Origin: an uncultured Cohaesibacter sp.
Lineage (GTDB): Bacteria; Pseudomonadota; Alphaproteobacteria; Rhizobiales; Cohaesibacteraceae
Length of the DNA stretch: 64,000 nt
NCBI RefSeq assembly: GCF_963682185.1
Contig: NZ_OY821667.1
Span: 2,858,501 to 2,922,500 of the forward strand
Reading direction: 5' to 3'
Positions 8,017 through 16,116 of the stretch are shown here, one piece after another. Each line of letters opens with the position of its first letter. Position 1 is the stretch's first letter. The translations under genes and the position numbers were made by a program. The notes below the pieces were generated by a model that had not been told where the DNA came from, ran no database searches, and was given only the letters and a program-made list of their open reading frames with translations.

Positions 8017-8412
8017 CTATTTTTCTTTAATTCTAACATGGTCAAAATTCTCTGAACGAATGACTCTGATGCAGTCTGACGGTGTTTTCACCGATATAAA
8101 GTGAATGCTGATGAGTGTGCCGTATATTCGAAACTCATACCACCATGTCGCCGGACCATCCCCTTTCTCGATTAGATGAAGAACAAGATGGCAATCAGTA
8201 TGAACTGAACGCACTATTTCGAGATGTTGTTCCACTGTTCGGATCAGAAGCGGTTTGCCAGCTGCATCGAGAATGTATCCGAGGAGGTGGCCTTCAGATT
8301 TTCGAAAGCGGATGACACATGCGTGACCATGTTGGAACCGAATTGACAAGATTTCCGGTTCACAAATAGATCGCCAAAGCCGCCAAATGAGAACCGTCTT
8401 TTCATGGATCAA
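8017..8412 (-). CDS. hypothetical protein (start uncertain)
   Basis: Open frame of 131 codons whose only available start is TTG at 8412; a stop lies 13 codons above it. The protein looks natural (GHLLGYILDAAGKPLLIR, ATWWYEFRIYGTLISIHF) but matches nothing I know. It lies between the iterons and the integrase. It may be a true small gene or a fragment that lost its 5' end. Confidence 0.4.
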   Translation of the reverse strand: MIHEKTVLIWRLWRSICEPEILSIRFQHGHACVIRFRKSEGHLLGYILDAAGKPLLIRTVEQHLEIVRSVHTDCHLVLHLIEKGDGPATWWYEFRIYGTLISIHFISVKTPSDCIRVIRSENFDHVRIKEK

Positions 8413-8485
8413 CGACGGGAGTGCCTTTTTGCAAGGAAATGCTTCCGGTTATGGTGTTCTGGCCATGGTGTTAAGGGGGGCGGGG

Positions 8486-9817
8486 TCATTCCAAATGTTT
8501 GGGCACGGGAAGTACGATAAGCTTGTGCAAGGCCAATTTGTCCTCAAGGGTCATGTCATCGCCATAGAGTTCGCGATCGCGGATGGCCTTGACGCTGTGG
8601 CCCATCAATTCGCCACGGTCGTCATTGGGCAGTTGAACCTTTTTGAGGCGAGATTCAAACGAGTGCCTTGTGCCGCCAACTGTGTGCTTCTCGGAAGGCA
8701 GCAGGTCTCTTTCCCTGAGAACCTTGTTTATCGTGTTGGAATAGTTGCTGTTGCCACGATATTTTGGAAATCCTTCAGGGTGCCGTTTGGCTGCTGCCAG
8801 AGCGACACCGACGAGGGGTACCATCCTTTGAGAAGCTGTATTCTTAACCTCACGACACATGTCTCCTTCTTCCACCTTGATATGAAGGTGCGGGATCGGA
8901 TGATCCAGCACAATGGCATGCGGGGGTAAATTTGAAATCTCACTCTGACGGCACCCTGTTTCGATGGAAATCAGCAGAATGTCGATCGCTTCGTCATTGA
9001 TGCCATCCAAAGCACCAGGGGCAAACCATTTCTCCGTCATCCAGTCTACCGGGATCTCGAGTTTCCGGTTGGGTTTTTCATAACGATCCTTCTTGATGCC
9101 AATGCCCTGATAAGGCTTGGGCGGTTCAGTCATTCCGATGCTTTCGTAATAGGCGCTTAGCATCGAACGCATGAGAATAAAATCCTTGTTGGCAGTAACA
9201 GGTTTTGTTTTTCCCGAAGAGACTTTGTTCTGCCAGAACATCTTGTGTTTTTGGACGGCGGCGGTGTCGATTTCTGATACGAGGATGTCCTTGCTTCCGA
9301 TTGATTTCATCAGGTTTCGGACCGCCTTTTTCCTTGGGTTGCGCCATTTGCGCAATTGGTCGTCATTCTTGTGCTTGTTGTCATGAGCGCAGAATTCTTC
9401 AACAGTGGCCACCAATTCCGACAACCGCAAACCTGGCTCTTCAACGCCTCCGAGAAGAGCACGGGCGGCCCCAACATCATCTCCTTCCGCAAGTTTTTCG
9501 AAGCGAACCAGGGTCTCCTCCAGCGGAGCCAACAGCAATGACTCGGACGGCAGATAGTTGAGGCCTCGCTTTTTGACGATATCTTGAGCAGCCCGGTAGG
9601 CATCGGCACTATCTGGCTGATCCTGAAGAAGCTTCAAAGCCTCCAGCTCGTCCAAGATTCCCTTCCTCATGGCTGGAACCAATTCGGCGGCCTGGCGAGC
9701 GCTGTCTGTCTTCAATGTTCGATGGATCTCGGCCTTTCCAGCGATGCCGACATATTCCTTCGGCACTCGCATCCTGAAATGGAAAGTTCCTTTACCGCGC
9801 TTGATCAAACCGCTCAT
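8486..9817 (-). CDS. tyrosine recombinase/integrase
   Basis: 443 residues from ATG 9817, which has an AAGGG site. N-terminal DUF6538-like segment (KGTFHFRMRVPKEYVG), a SAM-like core-binding region in the middle, and the catalytic domain with Arg 290 (ETGCRQSEI), GGTRHSF (Arg 384, His 385), MGHS (His 407) and the nucleophile Tyr 418 (DRELYGD). The first His of the HxxRH box is Gly, a tolerated variation. It probably integrated the 2.3-9.8 kb element; no att repeats could be assigned. Confidence 0.9.
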   Translation of the reverse strand: MSGLIKRGKGTFHFRMRVPKEYVGIAGKAEIHRTLKTDSARQAAELVPAMRKGILDELEALKLLQDQPDSADAYRAAQDIVKKRGLNYLPSESLLLAPLEETLVRFEKLAEGDDVGAARALLGGVEEPGLRLSELVATVEEFCAHDNKHKNDDQLRKWRNPRKKAVRNLMKSIGSKDILVSEIDTAAVQKHKMFWQNKVSSGKTKPVTANKDFILMRSMLSAYYESIGMTEPPKPYQGIGIKKDRYEKPNRKLEIPVDWMTEKWFAPGALDGINDEAIDILLISIETGCRQSEISNLPPHAIVLDHPIPHLHIKVEEGDMCREVKNTASQRMVPLVGVALAAAKRHPEGFPKYRGNSNYSNTINKVLRERDLLPSEKHTVGGTRHSFESRLKKVQLPNDDRGELMGHSVKAIRDRELYGDDMTLEDKLALHKLIVLPVPKHLE

Positions 9818-10745
9818 GAATTGTACCCTTTTCACCGGTGTTGCAACGTCGTCCGGCCAACGACGGTTGCTACACTTTTTGCTACACATTCCGTTTGAAT
9901 GCTCACAACGCAAGTAGGGCTAAACTTCTAGAAACAAAAAGAAAAATCAATATCGGCCAGATCCGCCAGAAGGACTGTCTCTCCGCCATTAACTTTGATA
10001 AGTTATTGGAATTCTATAATTCCTTTCCCCCTTTACATCCCCCTGTGAATGAACCTAGTTTTTAAGCTTTTGGACTCATTGCCTCTCCAAGTGCTGAAGC
10101 TATCTTTCCCGATTTAGAACGAATATACGCTTTGCAAGGCAGAGCCGGAGACTATTTCATACCATCCGCAATGAGCAGCGAGTGAAATATGTGCATTCTG
10201 GTTATCTCTAGGGGTGATCAGCGGGATTGTTCCTCCGATCAATGTGCTCCACATTGCAGGTGACATGCACAAGTTGTGAAGCTGAGGGCTTGTTATGCCT
10301 CGGCGGAATGAACCGTCATGTTTGAACCACCCCAATCCAACAATCTTTCTTTTGGTTGGATTTTTTCCATAGCAACGCAAAGACTGTTGTTCGCCTCAAA
10401 TGCTATGTTTCGGAACGCCAGGTCTGGGCGTGTTCAGCGTTGAGTATATATGGCTGGTTAAAAGTCAGAAGTTGAAGCATTCCTATGCTTTGTAATTGGG
10501 ACAGACCGTAGAACACGAAAAATTCCGCTGCGCAATTGCGGTGAGTAGACGTTCGGGCGGAAACCGGTAATTCGCTGCAGGTGCGAGATCTCAGTTGCCA
10601 CCGGCCAAAGCGGACAATTATGAGTCTTCCCGAGATGAAAGCGTGCAGCCATCGGCTGTCTATGATAAGATCAGCTCAACCAGTCGGCTGATCTGGTTGC
10701 GATTTCTTTCAGCCCCCATCGATTTCAAGCTGAAGGAATGCCGAT
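9818..10745. other. 930-base gap at the integrase-side edge of the island
   Basis: No supported protein gene. Between about 10105 and 10366 there is a stretch with several self-complementary segments (for example TATTTCA near 10150 paired with TGAAATA near 10187) that ends in a terminator-like hairpin with a T run, so a rightward non-coding RNA is possible. The rest, including a 64-codon leftward frame at 10458-10652, looks like ordinary spacer. No tRNA gene that could serve as an attachment site was found. Confidence 0.4.
10334..10366 (+). terminator. possible Rho-independent terminator
   Basis: AATCCAAC (10334-10341) pairs perfectly with GTTGGATT (10355-10362), and the T run continues to 10366. 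The loop is long (13 bases) and no rightward gene lies upstream, so it would end a non-coding transcript if it is real. Confidence 0.35.
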
Positions 10746-11564
10746 ATGAGAATGCACTTTGGGTGCCGATTTTCTTTTTCCCTTCCTGCTCCCACTCCGA
10801 TGATCCTGCTGCTCAATGTGCACTATTCAAGAGCCAGCGATCTCGAACGCCCAGATCTTCTCGTTGTTGATCCTGCTATTCCGATCGAGGCATTCAGAGA
10901 CCCGTTTGGAAACTGGGGCAACCGGATCTTGGCACCTGCGGGCACGGTTACGGTTTCCACTGACGGTGTCATCAGGGATTCTGGCACTCCGGATCCCATC
11001 AATGAAGACGCTCTTCAGATGCCGGTCGAGCAGTTGCCAAGCGAGGTGTTGACCTATCTTCTGCCTAGCCGATATTGCGAATCCGACCTGCTATCCGATT
11101 TTGCATGGCAGACCTTTAGTCACACTCCTTTGGGATGGAAGCGAGTTCAGGCCGTTTGCGATTATGTTCATAAGCAAATTCTCTTCGGCTACGAGCATTC
11201 GAGGCCAACCCGGACTGCTCTGGAAACGCATCAAGAGCGAGTTGGCGTGTGTCGCGACTTTACCCACCTGGCAATAGCCTTTTGCCGCTGCCTCAATATT
11301 CCTGCTCGTTACTGCACGGGCTACATTAGCGATGTGGGTCAGGGAGTGGTGGATGCGCCAATGGACTTTGCCGCCTGGATGGAGGTTTTTCTCGGAGGAC
11401 GTTGGTGGGTGTTCGATCCGCGCAACAACGACCTCCGCTTTGGCCGCGTTCTTATCGCGCGCGGTCGTGATGCGGCTGATGTGCCCATGGCTCACAGTTT
11501 CGGACAGCACGAACTGACGGGCTTCTCTGTCTGGATAGATGAAGTGCCGGATATTATTTCCTAA
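10746..11564 (+). CDS. transglutaminase-like domain protein
   Basis: 272 residues. N-terminal beta domain of bacterial transglutaminase-like proteins (about 1-90, PAPTPMILLLNVHYSR) and a papain-fold core with nucleophile Cys 169 (ERVGVCRDFTHLAIAFCR) and Asp 224 (WVFDPRNN). The expected catalytic His (normally F-H-A-W) is Ala 209 in DFAAWMEV. From memory, members of this subfamily often share that change, so activity may be altered or use another residue. AAGGA eight bases before the ATG sets the start. No signal peptide, so cytoplasmic; role probably peptidase or amide-linked processing, unproven. Confidence 0.85.
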   Translation: MRMHFGCRFSFSLPAPTPMILLLNVHYSRASDLERPDLLVVDPAIPIEAFRDPFGNWGNRILAPAGTVTVSTDGVIRDSGTPDPINEDALQMPVEQLPSEVLTYLLPSRYCESDLLSDFAWQTFSHTPLGWKRVQAVCDYVHKQILFGYEHSRPTRTALETHQERVGVCRDFTHLAIAFCRCLNIPARYCTGYISDVGQGVVDAPMDFAAWMEVFLGGRWWVFDPRNNDLRFGRVLIARGRDAADVPMAHSFGQHELTGFSVWIDEVPDIIS

Positions 11565-11871
11565 TGGTAAGACTATATAAATTTGCAGTTTCTGATGCTA
11601 ATATAAATATTGTTTTCGCATGATTTTGAATATTTTTTGTATTTATAAGGTTGATACTGAGTCTCCTGATTATAATTTGAAGAAATTTTATAAGCTTGCA
11701 AAATAAATATTTATCTCTATATATAGTACATCCGCAAAGGCGGCGCGAAAATTCTTTCAGCCTTCCAATTAAAATTTCCAGATTATGAAGTTCTGCTCCC
11801 CGAGGCCTATTTGGTTTTGGATGTTGCTCAGAACGGGTTTAAGTCTGGGCATGTTCGAAAAGGCATCAATC
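11565..11871. other. AT-rich leader region before cold-shock gene
   Basis: About 300 bases, strongly AT-rich, with no gene. It probably holds the promoter and a long 5' leader for the cold-shock gene, as is usual for cspA-type mRNAs. Confidence 0.4.
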
Positions 11872-12081
11872 ATGACAATTGGTACAGTGAAATACTACAA
11901 TGCAACGACAGGCTTCGGCGCTATCGCACCGAACAACGGCACCAAAGAGGCTCTCGTTCATATCTCAGACATCGAGCGGGCAGGTATGACCAGCTTGATC
12001 GACGGTTTGCAGCTTTCCTATGACCTGCAAAGAAATACTTGCGGCAAACGGCAGGCCGTCAATCTCCAACTCGTTGACTAA
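11872..12081 (+). CDS. CspA-family cold-shock protein (divergent copy)
   Basis: 69 residues, a single cold-shock domain. RNP1 is degenerate (TTGFGAIAP in place of KGFGFI) and RNP2 reads ALVHISD where most have FVHIS, so two aromatic RNA-stacking residues are lost. An AAAGG lies nine bases before the ATG at 11872. It is followed 51 bases later by a small basic protein. It is likely an RNA/ssDNA chaperone with weakened binding compared with the second copy at 12612. Confidence 0.88.
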   Translation: MTIGTVKYYNATTGFGAIAPNNGTKEALVHISDIERAGMTSLIDGLQLSYDLQRNTCGKRQAVNLQLVD

Positions 12082-12132
12082 AAATTTCAGAGGCTGCGCA
12101 TGGGCGCAATCTTCTCAAAAAAGGAAAATTTA

Positions 12133-12342
12133 ATGACCAGTATTGCCAGATCTAAGGCAGAATCACGGCTCGCTGCTATTCAGAAGTCTCAAAAGGAGGC
12201 TATGAACGAGCAAGAAGAGCGGACACTTAAAACCCGCGAAAATATCTCACGGCTTAGGGCGCTGCGGCTCGCCAAAGAAAGCGAAGATCGGGACCTGAAT
12301 GCGACAAATAAACCTGTGCGAAGACGCCAAAAAGCTCGCTAA
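12133..12342 (+). CDS. small basic coiled-coil protein downstream of csp
   Basis: 69 residues from ATG 12133, preceded by AAGGA. Almost entirely charged helix (AIQKSQKEAMNEQEERTLK, then LRALRLAKESEDRDL) ending in a basic tail RRRQKAR. Similar small proteins occur next to cold-shock genes in Hyphomicrobiales, as far as I recall, without assigned function. It is probably co-transcribed with the csp gene; RNA binding is a guess from charge. Confidence 0.65.
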   Translation: MTSIARSKAESRLAAIQKSQKEAMNEQEERTLKTRENISRLRALRLAKESEDRDLNATNKPVRRRQKAR

Positions 12343-12611
12343 AGGGCCCCGTCTCACAGCATTGTTGTGGCTTGCTTTCAATTATAATTTAAGTAATTTT
12401 TGTCGTAATGATGTAAAATTATCGAAAATACTATCTTTGAAAATAATATTTTTCGAATTTGAAAAATAAATCTGGCTATTTTCGAATAGATAGTCTACGT
12501 AATGAATGCAATTTAATTTCGCAATTCTGTTCCTTTCGGCCCAGCATTCGACGTTGAGGCTGCCGATTCGCCGCATATCGCGGGCGATACATTTAAAAGG
12601 AACTCAGTAAT

Positions 12612-12821
12612 ATGATTACTGGTACAGTTAAGTTTTTCAATTCCACCAAAGGTTTCGGTTTCATTGCTCCTGATGACGGCGGCAAAGATGCTTTCGTTCA
12701 CATCTCAGCAGTCGAACGCTCTGACATCTTCTCCCTGACCGAAGGTCAGAAGATCTCCTACGAGTTGGAATCCGGCCGGGATGGAAAAAGCTCAGCAGTC
12801 AATCTGCAAGCAGCTGACTGA
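12612..12821 (+). CDS. cspA: CspA-family cold-shock protein
   Basis: 69 residues, a canonical cold-shock domain with RNP1 KGFGFIAP and RNP2 DAFVHIS intact. It would bind single-stranded RNA or DNA and melt secondary structure at low temperature. The 270-base AT-rich region before it (12343-12611) holds no gene and probably includes the long regulatory 5' leader typical of this family. A strong terminator follows at once. Confidence 0.95.
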   Translation: MITGTVKFFNSTKGFGFIAPDDGGKDAFVHISAVERSDIFSLTEGQKISYELESGRDGKSSAVNLQAAD

Positions 12822-12831
12822 TAAGCTACCG

Positions 12832-12866
12832 AGCCGGCATCCATCATGCCGGCTTGATGTTTTTGT
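12832..12866 (+). terminator. Rho-independent terminator after cspA
   Basis: AGCCGGCAT (12832-12840) and ATGCCGGCT (12846-12854) form a perfect nine-pair stem with a five-base loop, followed by TGATGTTTTTGT. It ends the csp transcript. Confidence 0.85.
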
Positions 12867-13046
12867 AGGAACAAAATAGGAACAAATTCATTAGAGCCGG
12901 AACCAAAGGTAATTCTAAATATAACCTTGTCTTTAAGACGCTCTAATCATCCAGACGCTCTAATCATCTTTATTTCTGATAAATTACATATGTATTTAGT
13001 TCGAGCGATGAGGCTCTACAAAACTACTATCGATTGGAAGCTAATC

Positions 13047-13403
13047 ATGAAAATCACCGAATGGATTAAACCAGCACTCTTGGGTGCGGGCACTGGCGCG
13101 GTTGTTCTGGCTGTCGTTGGCTTCAATTGGGGAGGCTGGATGATGACTGATACAGCGAACGAGTTGTCAGACAAGGCAGCTAGAACCGCCGTTGTTGCTG
13201 CTCTCTTGCCTTACTGTATTCAAAACTCGAAATCTGATCCATTGTCTCAAAATGTTATCACTGAGCTTAAAGCCGCTAGCAGTTACCAACGGCAATCAAT
13301 TGTTGAAAAGTCAGGATGGGCAACCCCTGCGGGAGCGGAAAAACCGAACGGTTTTCTTGCTCAGGCGTGTCAGATGGAATTGCTTAAAGCTCCGCAACAA
13401 TGA
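13047..13403 (+). CDS. small membrane-anchored conserved protein
   Basis: 118 residues from ATG 13047, with GGAAG seven bases upstream; the longer open frame adds an unsupported N-terminus. One transmembrane helix near the start (LLGAGTGAVVLAVVGFNWGGW), then a soluble part with two cysteines (YCIQNSKSDP, QACQMELL). It resembles a widespread uncharacterised alphaproteobacterial family with the same WIKP...GFxWGGW start. Function unknown. The stop overlaps the start of the next gene by the ATGA arrangement, so the two are coupled. Confidence 0.7.
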   Translation: MKITEWIKPALLGAGTGAVVLAVVGFNWGGWMMTDTANELSDKAARTAVVAALLPYCIQNSKSDPLSQNVITELKAASSYQRQSIVEKSGWATPAGAEKPNGFLAQACQMELLKAPQQ

Positions 13404-14365
13404 TGGGGCTTTTCAGATTTGAGAAATTTTCATCTCATGGTCGAATTCGGCCAATCCTCTTTGAAACAAAAAAGAAATCGGTAAGGTCAGCAAGAGAGAG
13501 AAAAAATGCAGCAATTTTTCTTGCTATTCTTTTCTTACCCGGATTTTTACTCGCCAATTCAACCATCGCTTTAGCCAATAGCAATTTCCCTGCTAATTCT
13601 CAAGAAAAGCAATATGGTGATGGCTGGGAATGCAAAAAGGGCTATCGAAAAGAAGACAGCCAATGTTCTCTAATTGTCGTACCCAAGAATGCGTATTTAA
13701 CGAATGAAACATATGGTTCAGGCTGGGAATGTTCTCACGGTTTTAAAGAAGTGGACAATTCTTGCATCGCGATTGCTGTGCCGGAGAATGCTCATCTGGG
13801 TTCCTATGGTGATGATTGGGAATGCAATCGTGGATATCGCAAATCTTCAGTGTCCTGTCTTCTCATCAACGTTCCTGCAAATGGATACTTATCTGAATAT
13901 GTAGGAGAAAGTGGATGGGAATGTGAATATGGATATTTCGCGAATGGATCTGAATGCTCCAAGCTTCTCGCACCGGCTAATGGCTACCTAACGGGAGCAA
14001 CCTATGGTGATGGCTGGGATTGTGATCGAGGGTTTCGAAAAAGCGATAGGCAGTGTATTGCCATTGAAGTGCCCGCAAACGGCTATCTCGTTGATGCAAC
14101 TTATGGGCGTGGATGGAAATGTAAGCGCGGCTACTACAGTACAGACAACGACTGTATCAAGATAGAGATTCCAGACAATGCATATTTGTCTGGAACTTCA
14201 CAAAAACGTGGTTGGCTTTGCGAACGTGGATATAAGGCTTCAGAGTCGAAATGCATAGCCATCGTTATTCCGAAGAATGCACACCTAGATCGGAATGGCA
14301 ATGATTGGGCCTGCGATCGTCCATTTAGGCGGGTAAGTGAAGAATGCATATCCGAACCTAGGTGA
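13400..14365 (+). CDS. secreted cysteine-rich repeat protein (eight CX10C repeats)
   Basis: 321 residues. A hydrophobic segment near residues 37-58 (AAIFLAILFLPGFLLA) followed by ALANS looks like a signal peptide with an unusually long, basic n-region. The rest is eight repeats of about 33-36 residues with the pattern YGxGWxCxxGYRxxxxxCxxIxVPxNAYL, each with two cysteines ten residues apart, presumably one disulfide per repeat in the periplasm or outside the cell. Such repeats occur in uncharacterised proteobacterial proteins. It overlaps the upstream membrane protein gene by four bases, so they may work together at the envelope. Confidence 0.75.
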   Translation: MMGLFRFEKFSSHGRIRPILFETKKKSVRSARERKNAAIFLAILFLPGFLLANSTIALANSNFPANSQEKQYGDGWECKKGYRKEDSQCSLIVVPKNAYLTNETYGSGWECSHGFKEVDNSCIAIAVPENAHLGSYGDDWECNRGYRKSSVSCLLINVPANGYLSEYVGESGWECEYGYFANGSECSKLLAPANGYLTGATYGDGWDCDRGFRKSDRQCIAIEVPANGYLVDATYGRGWKCKRGYYSTDNDCIKIEIPDNAYLSGTSQKRGWLCERGYKASESKCIAIVIPKNAHLDRNGNDWACDRPFRRVSEECISEPR

Positions 14366-14765
14366 TAAAGGCTAATTTGCGCCAGCGCAAAAAAGGTCCT
14401 AACTCGCACCAAAAATGTCGCTCAATTTTGAACTTAAAAATTGAAAGGTTTCATTAACTGAGCGACATCATCGTTTGTCGGCCTCACATGCTTGAAGATG
14501 CTGCGCACAGCGCCTCTTCGCCCGGATTTAGTGGTTGGCTTGTCGATGAGGTTTGAAACAAGGCACTACTGCAAAAGGTCCAGAAAGACCGCTCACCCGT
14601 CGTTTGATCGCAAAGAATGCTGCGCTTCATTCTAATGACAGCAATGGGGAAGTGGGGTTGCCGCGTAGATCCGCTCACGAACGGCACCAATGGGTCTTTT
14701 CCTCATCAGGAGGTGGTTGGCCAGCATTTGTGACTAGAGGCTCTGCCTTTGCCAGACTTTAGGCC
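14366..14765. other. convergent intergenic region with a long inverted repeat
   Basis: 400 bases between convergent genes, no protein gene. ATGTCGCTCA (14415-14424) and TGAGCGACAT (14459-14468) are perfect reverse complements, with a smaller nested pair (CAATTTT near 14423 and AAAATTG near 14436). On the minus strand the stem is followed by a short T run, so this may be the terminator of the leftward gene, though 300 bases downstream of its stop. Confidence 0.4.
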
Positions 14766-16010
14766 TCAATCGAGGGTTCGGGTAAACACGCTCCAGTCGG
14801 AATGCTCAAAGCCAGCCGCGGCGGCTTGTTCCATCTTTTCGATGATCATCGGCGCATAGTCGAAGGATTGGGACGTCTCATCCGATGCCACTCGCATGAG
14901 TTTTACATCCTTCAACCCGCCCGAAAGTTCAAACCCGACTCCGGTCTCAAACTCCTGGTCGCGAATTTTAGCGGCATACATTTTGAGGATCGGGCTAGAA
15001 AAGCTGGTCTCGAACAAACGTCCATAAAATTCCCGGGCGATCCCAACGGCATCACCATAAGAATAGATCTGGCCCATCAATGCCATACAGGAAACAGCGA
15101 CATAGTTGACGGACAGTTTCGCGTAATTGGCCAGACTTGGCTCCTCGCCCATGATCATAACAGAGCTCGAATAGGTCTCACAAACCGGCATGCATCTCGC
15201 GAGGCTTTCCTTCTCGCCTGCTAGGAAGGTGATTAGCTCTCCAGCCATGGCTGCGTCTGGGCGCCCGACGACGGCCCCTGATACGAAATGACAGCCGTGA
15301 TCGTCATGCAAGCGTACCATTTCTCTCGCCATGTCAGGTGAAATTGTCGTCGCGCAGAGATGAATGCCACCTGGTTTCAGCCCAGCCAGAACGCCATCTG
15401 GTGCCGTGACAAGGCTGCGTATAGACGCATCGTCCATGAGGCTAGAGACTATAATGTCGGCATGTGAGGCGGCTTCCTTTGGGCTTGAAGCTAGAATAGC
15501 TCCTTTGTCCAGAAAGGGTTTTGCCTTGGCGGCTGTGCGGTTAAACACCGTGAGGGGAAATCCACCCTGCTGAATATTGTGAGCAAGACCGGATCCCATT
15601 TTGCCAAGGCCAATCACGGCAACAGCCTCAATAGGAGCGGTCTGCGGTCCGGCAGGTTTAATCGTCCGGATGACGTGCCCAAACCACTGGGCAACCGTCA
15701 GATCGCCTTCAAGTCGCAAGTCTCCCCTCTCCAAAGCGTGCGATACAGACTCTGGATCACTAGATGTCATTGCCTTGTATGCGGTGTCAGGGTCTTTCCA
15801 AACCATCTTGAGATCAGCGCCGCCCTTGGCTCCCGATTGCGAGAAAATATGTCCCTTGCTGAAAACAAAGAGCCGACCAACGGTTTGGTCTTTCGTGCCA
15901 ATCCTGATGGATGCAGTCCTAGCGTTAAGAAGGGATTGCAATTTTGCATTGTTGCGGCTGGCTTTCCTGAGCTTCACAGCCAAGCCCCAAAGCAGAAGTG
16001 AAAGTTTCAT
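14766..16010 (-). CDS. SCP2 sterol-carrier domain fused to beta-hydroxyacid dehydrogenase
   Basis: 414 residues. The first ~115 residues resemble an SCP2 lipid-binding domain (VGRLFVFSKGHIFSQSG, then GADLKMVWKDPDTAYKAM). From about 127 (VAVIGLGKMGSGLAHNIQ) the protein is a 3-hydroxyisobutyrate/6-phosphogluconate dehydrogenase-type NAD(P)-binding enzyme of normal length. The fusion suggests an oxidoreductase acting on a hydrophobic or CoA-type substrate delivered by the SCP2 part; that is inference. The catalytic Lys motif is present as LANYAKLSVNY. It is divergent from a TetR regulator 106 bases away. Confidence 0.8.
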   Translation of the reverse strand: MKLSLLLWGLAVKLRKASRNNAKLQSLLNARTASIRIGTKDQTVGRLFVFSKGHIFSQSGAKGGADLKMVWKDPDTAYKAMTSSDPESVSHALERGDLRLEGDLTVAQWFGHVIRTIKPAGPQTAPIEAVAVIGLGKMGSGLAHNIQQGGFPLTVFNRTAAKAKPFLDKGAILASSPKEAASHADIIVSSLMDDASIRSLVTAPDGVLAGLKPGGIHLCATTISPDMAREMVRLHDDHGCHFVSGAVVGRPDAAMAGELITFLAGEKESLARCMPVCETYSSSVMIMGEEPSLANYAKLSVNYVAVSCMALMGQIYSYGDAVGIAREFYGRLFETSFSSPILKMYAAKIRDQEFETGVGFELSGGLKDVKLMRVASDETSQSFDYAPMIIEKMEQAAAAGFEHSDWSVFTRTLD

Positions 16011-16055
16011 GATCTCTCCTTTTCAAATTAGAATGTTAGGTTATAGAATAGAATA

Positions 16056-16068
16056 TGAGCTTTGCTCA
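16056..16068. promoter_or_regulatory. short palindrome in SCP2-dehydrogenase/TetR gap
   Basis: TGAGC, three bases, GCTCA: a perfect 13-base dyad in the middle of the 106-base divergent gap. Size and place suit a TetR operator, but such short dyads occur by chance. Confidence 0.3.
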
Positions 16069-16116
16069 GTTTTAGAAACTCGCATTCGAGACCTTCATCC
16101 GGATCAGGAGCATCAT

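Noticed and set aside
7749..8045. Leftward open frame of 98 codons with heptad repeats
   Set aside because: It is the translation of the 21-bp iteron array; the periodicity is a property of the DNA repeat, and no ribosome site supports it.
8387..8929. Rightward open frame of 180 codons
   Set aside because: It is antisense to the C-terminal part of the integrase, whose catalytic motifs are clear.
10148..10160. TATTTCATACC resembling part of E. coli 6S RNA
   Set aside because: The match is 11 bases and does not continue into the rest of the 6S structure; probably coincidence.
10458..10652. 64-codon leftward frame, and similar spacer-like stretches near 14550 and 16800
   Set aside because: They give an impression of dispersed intergenic repeats, but I could not establish a convincing alignment between them by eye.
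15601..16116. Long N-terminal extension of the TetR gene
   Set aside because: The TetR domain begins right after ATG 16117 with a good ribosome site; the extension is antisense to the dehydrogenase.
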